A stretch of DNA of 5,289 bases from JBBQIY01 sp964618405 (GTDB lineage: Bacteria; Verrucomicrobiota; Kiritimatiellia; RFP12; UBA3636). The DNA lies in contig CAZUAY010000278.1 of assembly GCA_964618405.1 (NCBI GenBank), forward strand, positions 1-5,289. The letters are read 5' to 3'. The notes under the pieces were generated by a model. It was given only the letters and a program-made list of their open reading frames with translations, did not search any database and had not been told where the DNA came from. This document shows, in pieces, positions 1-5,289 of this stretch; position 1 is the first letter of the stretch, and each line of letters opens with the position of its first letter. The translations under genes were made by a program, and so were the position numbers.

Positions 1-1275
1 AACCACCACCTCATCGTCAGCGCCAGCATTGAACACCTGTGCAACGGGCGTGTCGGCAGCGCAGCCTTCCAGTAGGAGTTGCTCCGCAACTTGTTTCAAA
101 ACCTTGCCTGCCATGAAAAAGACCAGCGGGAAGTCTGCGCGCGCTTCGGCATCGATTGGCGCTATCGCCCCGCCCTCGGCTCGAGGGGTCATGACCGTAA
201 AACCGCGTGAGACGCCGCGGCGCGTGAGCAACATGCCTGTCCCCGTCGTGGCGGCGGCCAAGCTGCTCACGCCTGGGACAATCCGGCAGGGAAGCCTCCA
301 GCGATCCAGCTCGTGGAGTTCCTCGGCTAAGCGTCCGAAGAGGCCGGGATCTCCGCCTTTGAGTCGTACCACGCGTAGCCCTCGTCGCGCATAATCCACG
401 ATCTGTGTACTGATGCTACTTTGCGGCATCGAGTGATCGCCGGATCGTTTGCCGACAAACACGCGTTTGGCATGAGACGGCAGGAGGTTGAGCAACGCTG
501 CATCCATGAGGCTGTCGTACAGGCACACGTCGGCGGCAGCCAATTCTGCGACCCCTGCGAGCGTGCATAAACTCTCGCTACCCACCCCTGCCCCGACGAA
601 CCGAACGGCCTTCACCATCAAATTCCGAAGCGCTTCCATGGCGGGGTCGCCAGCGCGGAATGTGATGGCCAAGACACCTTGTCCATCGGGCACGGGAAGC
701 TCGTCTAAAGGAATCCATCGCGTCACGCGCACCGCTCGTTTTAAGCGGACGAGCGCGGCACCCGCCATCAAGAGCGCATCGTAGTTTCCGGCGTCTAATT
801 GGGCGAGCCGATCTTCGATATTTCCGCGCACCGGCTTCAGAATGGAGTCTGGGAAATGTTTCCGGCACCACAGCTCGCGGCGTTCGCTACTGACGCCAAT
901 GACAGGAAAAGCGGAGAGATCTTCAACCCGGCGGCCAGGCGCCAAGATCAACGCATCGCGGGGGTCTTCTCGCCAAGGGAGCCAGCACCAGTCGATGCCT
1001 TCAGGCATGAGGTCGGGAAGATCTTTGGCACTGTGGATGGCGAAATCAAGATGACCACTCAAGACGGCCTCATCAAGATCGCGGGTGAAAAAGTCGCCAG
1101 GACTTGACCGCAGGTCAGACTGGCGATCTCGGTCGCCTGGTGAAGAAAAGGACACGAGCTCGAACGTCACGCCAGGAAGCCAATTTCCGATCCGATCCAA
1201 CGCGTCAGCCGACTGGATCTGCGCCAGCGGACTCGAGCGCGAGCCCGCTCTGTATACTTTCTTGAATGCGTTCAT
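1..1275 (-). CDS. hemC: HemC (domains 1-2 only) fused to uroporphyrinogen-III C-methyltransferase; 3' end off the left edge
   Basis: Reading from the ATG at 1275 gives 425 uninterrupted codons to base 1. Residues 1-220 match porphobilinogen deaminase, which polymerises four porphobilinogens to hydroxymethylbilane. Visible motifs are GSRSSPLA (11-18), HSAKDLP (81-87, holding the catalytic Asp at D85), the substrate-binding arginines in VSSERRE (R132, R133) and RGNIEDRL (R150, R156), and DGQGVLAI (197-204). From about residue 223 the chain becomes SUMT, which methylates uroporphyrinogen III to precorrin-2 with SAM: VGAGVG (227-232), LYD (D254), VGKRSG (K276), RLKGGDP (304-310), VPGVSS and FFMAG (M388). 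These match the CysG catalytic D248 and K270 and the SAM-contacting M382. The usual Pro of the first SAM loop is Val. HemC domain 3, with the GGC motif that attaches the dipyrromethane cofactor, is absent between the modules. Start choice: AAGGG lies 5 bases upstream and the N-terminus length fits HemC. A HemD module could follow off the left edge. The family calls are firm; deaminase activity is uncertain. Confidence 0.9.
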   Translation of the reverse strand, partial: MNAFKKVYRAGSRSSPLAQIQSADALDRIGNWLPGVTFELVSFSSPGDRDRQSDLRSSPGDFFTRDLDEAVLSGHLDFAIHSAKDLPDLMPEGIDWCWLPWREDPRDALILAPGRRVEDLSAFPVIGVSSERRELWCRKHFPDSILKPVRGNIEDRLAQLDAGNYDALLMAGAALVRLKRAVRVTRWIPLDELPVPDGQGVLAITFRAGDPAMEALRNLMVKAVRFVGAGVGSESLCTLAGVAELAAADVCLYDSLMDAALLNLLPSHAKRVFVGKRSGDHSMPQSSISTQIVDYARRGLRVVRLKGGDPGLFGRLAEELHELDRWRLPCRIVPGVSSLAAATTGTGMLLTRRGVSRGFTVMTPRAEGGAIAPIDAEARADFPLVFFMAGKVLKQVAEQLLLEGCAADTPVAQVFNAGADDEVVV

Positions 1276-2725
1276 ATAAACCCTTATGCTCTTGAGTGAT
1301 CGCCCGACTTTGTTCCATGACCTTTTCTAAGACCCCAGATGTTAGACGTTGCCAGTATTTAAGTCCATCAAGATCGACAACTCGCAGACCTGGAACGCTT
1401 CCGTCCAATCGAGGATCGACCGTACGTGGCATGGTCAAGTCGATGACGAGAACGTCTGTCCCAGTCGCGAAGAAAGGTGCATCGGCTTTATGCAAAATAA
1501 ATTCGGGCGCTTTCACCGCAGAGAGTACAACCCGAACGTCACGCAAGCGCCTTCGAAGGTCTTTCCACGCGCACAGTTCGACTTGACTCGTCCATTCCGT
1601 TGGGATCTCGGGTTGGTTGACATGGTAGCACCAAACACAGCGGCGGTTTCGCTGGATTGCGTGCTCGAGGATCCCTCTGCCCACAACGCCAGTTCCAATA
1701 ACCATGATCGGCTCGTCCGTCAATCCGGGCAAGTGTTCGTCCACATAAGCAAAGCACGCCTCTTCGATCTCGCCGTTTTTAAGGAGAAGGCCGACTGCCG
1801 TGCGGATGTCTTTCGAGACATGGAGCGCAATGTCCGTCCACTCACGCATCAAGCCCTTTGCCCATCCATTGGCGATCGCTTCGGTTACTGCATCCTTCAC
1901 TTGAGCGGTGATATGCGTTTCGCCGACGGATTGCGCCAGCATGCCGGCAGTCAGCAGGCAGAGATGCTCAAAAGCAGCGGGTCCGCATTTCCGGTACCGT
2001 TTGGTTTCGGCGAGCGCATCGAGATTCATCAGCTTCTCGAGGAGGGGGATGGTGATGCCGTCATCGGCGACGGCCGCGACGATCTCAATGCGGTTGCAGG
2101 TGTTAAGAATAAAAAATTCTTGAACGCCCCAGAGCTGCCGGATCTGCGCCCCAATGCGCAATCGGGCCTCTTCAGCCAAATGAAACGGTTCCCGCTCTGC
2201 GGTGGAAAGTAGCTCATGGCTTGTGCCCACTACCACGAGGTTCGTATGCTCCAAGGATGTTACGTGGCGGCTCAGACTCTCCTTCAGCAAGCGGGATTGA
2301 CGACAGGAACGTCCGCCCGTTGAAACGGACACCTGTAGCCCGCCTCGTCGAACGGACGCCGGCGTCAGAAAATCACCCTTCGGCCAGTTGGCATCTGCCG
2401 CGCAGCACAGGACGCCCATGCGATGTGCGGTATCTAAAATGTGCTGGTTGACAGCACCCTCGTCCGTAGCCGCGAAGACAACAACGGCCCCCTGCAGATC
2501 TTCCGCTGCAAATCGCTTTGCGCGATGAATGAGCTGCTTCGCTTCCGCCAGCGAACAAATTTCCGAACAAACCGAAGGGGCAACGACCGTGACGACCGCG
2601 TTGGCCTCCAGCAGAAGTTTGGTCTTGCGTAGGCCGATGGCTCCTCCTCCGACAACGACAGCAGGACGCCCCTGAAGCAGGAGGTTGACAGCGAGTCCCG
2701 TGTTTGCGAAGGTTTGATCGTTCAT
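1205..2725 (-). CDS. hemA: Fusion of precorrin-2 dehydrogenase/ferrochelatase (CysG-N type) and glutamyl-tRNA reductase
   Basis: The product has 506 residues and two modules. Residues 1-155 match the NAD-dependent precorrin-2 dehydrogenase part of CysG, which makes sirohydrochlorin and can insert iron. They show the Rossmann motif VGGGAIGLRK (25-34), FAATDEGAVN (84-93), CAAD with D111 at the place of CysG D104, GDFLTPA (117-123) and VSTGGRS (134-140). Residues from about 161 match glutamyl-tRNA reductase, which reduces Glu-tRNA to glutamate-1-semialdehyde with NADPH. These show GTSHELLSTAERE (167-179), the catalytic cysteine in NTCNR (C210), FEHL (H254), QSVGETHI (265-272), a second nucleotide loop VIGTGVVGRG (342-351) and DLTMPRTVDP (429-438). 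The gene starts inside the stop of the decarboxylase gene (ATGA) with no clear Shine-Dalgarno, so translation is probably coupled. Oddities: the helical tail that normally follows the dehydrogenase is missing, and GluTR ends only about 55 residues after DLDGL, short of the usual dimerisation domain. The last 23 codons overlap hemC. Confidence 0.92.
   Translation of the reverse strand: MNDQTFANTGLAVNLLLQGRPAVVVGGGAIGLRKTKLLLEANAVVTVVAPSVCSEICSLAEAKQLIHRAKRFAAEDLQGAVVVFAATDEGAVNQHILDTAHRMGVLCCAADANWPKGDFLTPASVRRGGLQVSVSTGGRSCRQSRLLKESLSRHVTSLEHTNLVVVGTSHELLSTAEREPFHLAEEARLRIGAQIRQLWGVQEFFILNTCNRIEIVAAVADDGITIPLLEKLMNLDALAETKRYRKCGPAAFEHLCLLTAGMLAQSVGETHITAQVKDAVTEAIANGWAKGLMREWTDIALHVSKDIRTAVGLLLKNGEIEEACFAYVDEHLPGLTDEPIMVIGTGVVGRGILEHAIQRNRRCVWCYHVNQPEIPTEWTSQVELCAWKDLRRRLRDVRVVLSAVKAPEFILHKADAPFFATGTDVLVIDLTMPRTVDPRLDGSVPGLRVVDLDGLKYWQRLTSGVLEKVMEQSRAITQEHKGLYERIQESIQSGLALESAGADPVG
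1281..1285 (-). promoter_or_regulatory. Ribosome binding site of the hemC-cobA fusion
   Basis: On the minus strand AAGGG stands 5 bases before the ATG at 1275-1273, inside the 3' end of the upstream hemA frame. It supports starting the HemC frame there rather than further inside, and so supports a 71-base overlap with hemA. Confidence 0.65.
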
Positions 2726-3720
2726 GCGAAATAATTCATACTGGTTTTCTTGAACTCTCTCAATGACATGAGAAGTTGGCCTGACTGGAGTCCGGCGTCC
2801 CGGCCAATGCGTTCAAACAGCTTCCGGGTAGACACCGGATCGCCTGTATGAATCATAGCATAAAGGGTGAATGGAAAAAACTCTGATCTTGGACGTTCGT
2901 AACAGTGCGAGACTTCTGGAGCTTCGGCTACGCGACGGCCAATTTCAAGCACATCTTCCTTCGGAACATCCCAGACGCACATGCCATTCGCCGTAAATCC
3001 GATCTTACGATGCTGCACGATCAACGCCATTCGACGTAAGACGCCCTGCTTCATCCAGGCGTCCAAGCGTGCGAGGAGATGGGCTTCTGACACGCCAAGA
3101 TCTTCTGCAATTTTTGCAAAAGGGTGTTCCACCAAGGGCAAATTGTTTTCGAGCGCACGAACCACGGCTCTGTCTAAAGACGTGAAGGTTTCGGTTGACG
3201 GTTCCGTGCTGAGCCCGACGGAAGAAGGCGATGACGGCACGCGCTCGTCACGGTCACGTGTGCGTGGATCAAACTTCACATCAATTTTGAAGCGTCGGAG
3301 GGCGGGTAACGTCAGCAATGTGTAGGGCTCCACATGCTGGCGTATGACATCGAGTTCGTGGTCGAATTCTGCCTGAGGTGTTGCGAGAGTAAACCAGAAG
3401 TTCGGCCAATGTTGTCCCTCGCCTCCCCCTCGTTCATATCCATGGGTGACACCGGGGTGACGACACACGGCTGCAGCAACTTTTTCGATCACATCTTCAG
3501 GTAAATCAACAGCGCATAAAACGCTCCGGTAGCCTAGACGCCGCGCGTCGAACACGCCGCCAAGACGGCGAGCTTGTCCCGATTCAAAGAAATGTTCGAT
3601 GTGCTTCAAGACGTCAGCGGCAGAGATCCCCAGTTTCTCGCCAACAACACGAAATGGATCCGAGACAAGCGGCAAGCCGTGTTGGAGCTCCCAGAGAAGT
3701 TTAGCAACAAGATCGCTCAT
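2722..3720 (-). CDS. ahbAB: Fused siroheme decarboxylase (AhbA-AhbB / NirDL type)
   Basis: This 332-residue protein has two homologous halves of the Lrp/AsnC-like siroheme decarboxylase family, which converts siroheme to 12,18-didecarboxysiroheme. Each half has a winged-helix-like segment with LPLV and PF (residues 16-23 and 195-201), then an RR-G turn (51-54; RRM at 229-231), then a ligand-binding part. The histidine-bearing motifs are THGYERGGG (H93) with NFWFTL (107-112) in the first half, and SHCYERPRSE (H272) with FTLYAMIHTG (284-293) in the second. The C-terminal FKKTSMNYF (323-331) is a hallmark of the AhbB/NirL side. A Ser/Thr/Pro/charged linker (about 152-181) joins the halves, so the fusion supplies both subunits of the usual heterodimer. 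The start overlaps the stop of the radical SAM gene (ATGA) and has a strong GAAGGAG site 7 bases upstream. Members are often misannotated as AsnC regulators. The family call is firm; whether the product feeds heme or heme d1 is open. Confidence 0.93.
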   Translation of the reverse strand: MSDLVAKLLWELQHGLPLVSDPFRVVGEKLGISAADVLKHIEHFFESGQARRLGGVFDARRLGYRSVLCAVDLPEDVIEKVAAAVCRHPGVTHGYERGGGEGQHWPNFWFTLATPQAEFDHELDVIRQHVEPYTLLTLPALRRFKIDVKFDPRTRDRDERVPSSPSSVGLSTEPSTETFTSLDRAVVRALENNLPLVEHPFAKIAEDLGVSEAHLLARLDAWMKQGVLRRMALIVQHRKIGFTANGMCVWDVPKEDVLEIGRRVAEAPEVSHCYERPRSEFFPFTLYAMIHTGDPVSTRKLFERIGRDAGLQSGQLLMSLREFKKTSMNYFA

Positions 3721-4895
3721 GAGATCGCTCCTTCAGTGTCTTTTAACGTGGCTGCATCAGTAAAAAACATGTTGTTTTCTCCTCCCTCTCCCGCTGGGAG
3801 AGAGCCGGGGTGAGGGTTGCGGGCTTTGCCCGCATGCGGTTGATATAAACACGTGGGTTCTTCGGCTAAATAGTCTCCGACCGCGGCCAGCGCGCGTGCA
3901 CGGCATCCGCCGCAAACAGCCCTGAATTCGCAACGTCCACATTTTCCCCCGTAGCCGTCCACATTTCGTAACTTGCGGAAAACCTCCGACGCCGCGTAGG
4001 CCGCTGGAAAGTTGTAATTAAATTCTTGCAAAGCTCCTGCAGGGACATCGCAAAACCCGCATGGTTGGAGAATGCCCACATGCGAGATAAAAACAAAGCC
4101 TCGACCCGCCATGCAGCCGCCGAGTGGAGGACCACTTTTTGCCCCGTGATGAATGCTGCGCGAAGCGACCTTCAAGCGATGGCGAACGCGAACCACTTGG
4201 GGTGCACAGGTTGTCTTGATTGGCAACGGCCCGTTCGCATTTTCTTGCACAGCCCATTCTAAGGCACGTTCGCTCTCGGCCGCGGACAACGCGACCTCCT
4301 TCAGTGCGGCGCCGCGGCCCACCGGAACGAGAAAAAACAGGTCAAGTTGCGTCGCACCTTCACGCAAGGCGAAGTCACGAATCGTCGGCAAATCGTTCAC
4401 GGTCTCTCGGGAGACGAGCGCGTTGATTTGAAACGGCAAACCAACTTCACGAGCGGCTTTCATTGCCGAAAGGTTTGCGGCGAAAGCGCCGGGGACACCG
4501 CGAAAGGCATCGTGTTTTTCAGCCGTGGCACCATCCATGCTCAGGCTGATCGCTTTGACTCCTGATGCGAGCATTTTGCCGACGGATTCGGCATTAACCG
4601 ATGCGCCGCAGGGTGCCATGACAACGCGCATGCCGCCATCGGAAGCACGTTTGGCAATGTCCCACACGTCAGCACGACTCAGCGGCTCCCCGCCGGTCAG
4701 GATCAGCAAAGGTTTGCTGCCGTGGACGACAAGCGAATCTACTACGCGAAAGCAGGCTTCTGTGTTCAGCTCATCTTTGTCGGCGGTGGCGCGTGCTGAT
4801 GCGCGGCAGTGCCTGCACGAAAGCGGACAACGCCGCGTGAGTTCCCACGCCACCACTCGCGGCCCAGATAACTGCACTGATGAAGCAATATGCAT
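3717..4895 (-). CDS. ahbD: Radical SAM/SPASM heme synthase-like protein (AhbD/NirJ2 type)
   Basis: This 392-residue protein has the radical SAM cluster motif CPLSCRHC (C23, C27, C30), TGGEP (67-71) for SAM, and SLSMDG (117-122). A C-terminal cysteine-rich auxiliary-cluster region follows: C230, C261 in GGCMAGRGF, then FISHVG (269-274), C279 and C282, then CGRC-x5-CGGC (C319, C322, C328, C331) and C349 in EEPTC. The FISHVG/QPCGF stretch and the CGGCRARA-GDYLAEEPTC ending are typical of AhbD/NirJ2, which oxidatively decarboxylates Fe-coproporphyrin III propionates to the vinyls of heme. Its place directly before the siroheme decarboxylase and after an AhbC/NirJ gene fits this role. The start overlaps the previous stop (TAATG) with GAGGAG 11 bases upstream. 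The family usually ends just after the last cysteine. Here about 40 extra residues (353-392) follow, the first part coded by a palindromic repeat (residues about 354-373). A specialised heme d1 enzyme is the alternative. Confidence 0.88.
   Translation of the reverse strand: MHIASSVQLSGPRVVAWELTRRCPLSCRHCRASARATADKDELNTEACFRVVDSLVVHGSKPLLILTGGEPLSRADVWDIAKRASDGGMRVVMAPCGASVNAESVGKMLASGVKAISLSMDGATAEKHDAFRGVPGAFAANLSAMKAAREVGLPFQINALVSRETVNDLPTIRDFALREGATQLDLFFLVPVGRGAALKEVALSAAESERALEWAVQENANGPLPIKTTCAPQVVRVRHRLKVASRSIHHGAKSGPPLGGCMAGRGFVFISHVGILQPCGFCDVPAGALQEFNYNFPAAYAASEVFRKLRNVDGYGGKCGRCEFRAVCGGCRARALAAVGDYLAEEPTCLYQPHAGKARNPHPGSLPAGEGGENNMFFTDAATLKDTEGAIS
3728..3734 (-). promoter_or_regulatory. 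Strong Shine-Dalgarno of the siroheme decarboxylase gene
   Basis: On the minus strand GAAGGAG lies 7 bases before the ATG at 3720. It sits within the last codons of the upstream radical SAM gene and supports this start. With the ATGA overlap it suggests both coupled and independent initiation. Confidence 0.8.
3777..3818. repeat. REP-like dispersed palindromic repeat inside the end of ahbD
   Basis: On the plus strand this reads as a CCCTCTCCC...GGGAGAG...CCGGGGTGAGGG element. It contains a perfect 7-base stem (3786-3792 with 3796-3802, loop GCT). This is the core of a very common intergenic repeat found in many bacterial genomes, which shows up in translations as NPHPG-LP-GEG peptides. Here it is read in frame on the minus strand as residues 360-373 (NPHPGSLPAGEGGE). 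The recognition rests on remembered sequence; copy number in this genome cannot be seen from one window. Confidence 0.7.
3819..3833. repeat. Perfect GC-rich hairpin beside the repeat
   Basis: GCGGGC-TTT-GCCCGC forms a perfect 6-base stem with a 3-base loop, directly beside the REP-like element and within the ahbD frame (residues 355-359). On the minus-strand transcript the two hairpins follow each other about 100 bases before the decarboxylase start. No U-run follows, so it is not an intrinsic terminator. It could stabilise or process the mRNA between ahbD and ahbAB (inference). Confidence 0.6.
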
Positions 4896-5287
4896 TATCC
4901 GGATATCTCCTCATCTGTTAAATAACAAGCGGGATCGACGCCCCATCGCTGCCCGGTCAGCGCTTCCGCCCGCGCCCTGAAGTTGCCGCCGCAGACATCA
5001 AGAAAACGGCAGGTTTTGCAGCGACCCATGACATGCTGCGCCTTGTGCCGCAACTCGTTGAGTAGCTCGGAAGTGGGATCACTCCAGATCGCACTGAAGG
5101 GGCGTTCCCGAACGTTACCCAGCAATTGGGTGCGCCAGAACTGGTCAGGGAAAACGTCGCCATTCCAACCGATGCTGGCGATGCCGTGGCCTGTGCTATT
5201 CCCGCCATTCATGCGAAGCAGTTCCATCACACGAGCCGCATCCTCCGTTCGTCCTTCGCGTAGCAGACGAAGATAGAGGTAGGGGCC
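4895..5287 (-). CDS. ahbC: C-terminal part of a radical SAM AhbC/NirJ-type protein; 5' end off the right edge
   Basis: The frame is open to the right edge and gives the last 130 residues. They contain GPYLYLRLL (1-9), NGGNSTG (33-39), GDVFPDQFW (48-56), LGNVRERPFSAIW (61-73), then the auxiliary-cluster cysteines CKTC-x5-C (C94, C97, C103) and DPACYLTDEEI (C122). This ending is characteristic of NirJ and AhbC, SPASM-type radical SAM proteins. AhbC removes two acetates from 12,18-didecarboxysiroheme to give Fe-coproporphyrin III; NirJ acts on the same substrate during heme d1 synthesis. The radical SAM CxxxCxxC core lies outside the window. An in-frame GTG at 5230 is not the start, because homology continues upstream of it. 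AhbC is preferred over NirJ because an AhbD-like gene and early heme genes follow in the same operon, but the two are hard to separate on the tail alone. Confidence 0.85.
   Translation of the reverse strand, partial: GPYLYLRLLREGRTEDAARVMELLRMNGGNSTGHGIASIGWNGDVFPDQFWRTQLLGNVRERPFSAIWSDPTSELLNELRHKAQHVMGRCKTCRFLDVCGGNFRARAEALTGQRWGVDPACYLTDEEISG
4907..4912 (-). promoter_or_regulatory. Shine-Dalgarno of the AhbD-like gene
   Basis: GAGGAG on the minus strand lies 11 bases before the ATG at 4895, inside the codons for the end of the upstream NirJ/AhbC-like gene. The spacing is a little long. The TAATG stop-start overlap suggests translational coupling as well. Confidence 0.6.
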
Positions 5288-5289
5288 GT

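Larger units (their letters stand above)
1..5289 (-). other. Part of one siroheme-dependent heme (or heme d1) biosynthesis operon
   Basis: Five genes on the same strand overlap at every junction by 1, 4, 4 and 71 bases, so a single transcript is nearly certain. The order is late-pathway enzymes first (AhbC/NirJ, AhbD, decarboxylase), then siroheme formation and the first committed step (dehydrogenase-GluTR), then tetrapyrrole assembly and methylation (HemC-SUMT). No promoter, operator, riboswitch or terminator is visible within the window, and both ends of the operon lie outside. Confidence 0.85.

Noticed and set aside
600..700. A frameshift or stop explaining the missing HemC domain 3
   Set aside because: The codons were followed one by one across the junction; the frame is continuous from GQG of HemC to VGAGVG of SUMT, with no stop.
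1349..2212. A 287-codon open frame on the plus strand
   Set aside because: It lies wholly antisense to the hemA module, whose catalytic motifs are all intact. Its translation shows no recognisable domain, and long antisense frames are expected at this base composition.
2722..3720. Two AsnC/Lrp transcription regulators
   Set aside because: The helix-turn-helix-like segments are part of the siroheme decarboxylase fold. The HxYER histidines, the FKKTSMNYF ending and the operon context identify the enzyme family.
3786..3833. Possible intrinsic terminator between radical SAM and decarboxylase genes
   Set aside because: Both hairpins lack a following U-run on the minus strand, and the ahbD frame reads through them into an ATGA overlap with the next gene.
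4525..4980. A 151-codon plus-strand open frame
   Set aside because: It is antisense to the N-terminus of the AhbD-like gene and the end of the AhbC-like gene, and shows no family features.
4895..5230. A separate small protein starting at the GTG at 5230
   Set aside because: The frame continues upstream to the window edge with NirJ/AhbC-like sequence (GPYLYLRLL), so this is the tail of a longer protein.

Overview
The whole window is one tightly packed minus-strand operon, read from right to left, for tetrapyrrole synthesis through siroheme. It contains no plus-strand gene, no RNA gene and no non-coding gap over about 10 bases. Every junction is a translational overlap: TAATG at 4895, ATGA at 3717-3720, ATGA at 2722-2725, and a 71-base overlap at 1205-1275. 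The promoter must lie beyond the right edge and the transcript continues past the left edge. Both end genes are cut by the window.

Gene order in the direction of transcription is: (1) the C-terminal end of a NirJ/AhbC-type radical SAM protein; (2) a complete AhbD/NirJ2-type radical SAM SPASM protein; (3) a fused siroheme decarboxylase with AhbA-like and AhbB-like halves; (4) a fusion of a CysG-N-type precorrin-2 dehydrogenase/ferrochelatase module with glutamyl-tRNA reductase (HemA); (5) a fusion of the first two domains of porphobilinogen deaminase (HemC) with uroporphyrinogen-III C-methyltransferase (SUMT/CobA), still open at the left edge. Together these cover much of a route from glutamyl-tRNA to siroheme and then through didecarboxysiroheme to Fe-coproporphyrin and heme. 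HemL, HemB and HemD are not seen. The same NirDL/NirJ machinery also serves heme d1 synthesis in denitrifiers, so that end product cannot be excluded from this window alone.

The most unusual points are architectural. The HemC module stops before domain 3, which carries the cysteine that holds the dipyrromethane cofactor, and runs straight into SUMT. The precorrin-2 dehydrogenase module lacks its usual helical tail, and the GluTR module lacks most of its C-terminal dimerisation domain. A dispersed REP-like palindromic repeat has become the coded C-terminal tail of the AhbD-like protein.

The organism is a bacterium of moderately high GC content. The siroheme-dependent heme pathway is typical of anaerobes, sulfate reducers and some Nitrospirota and related phyla, but the sequence alone does not fix the taxon.
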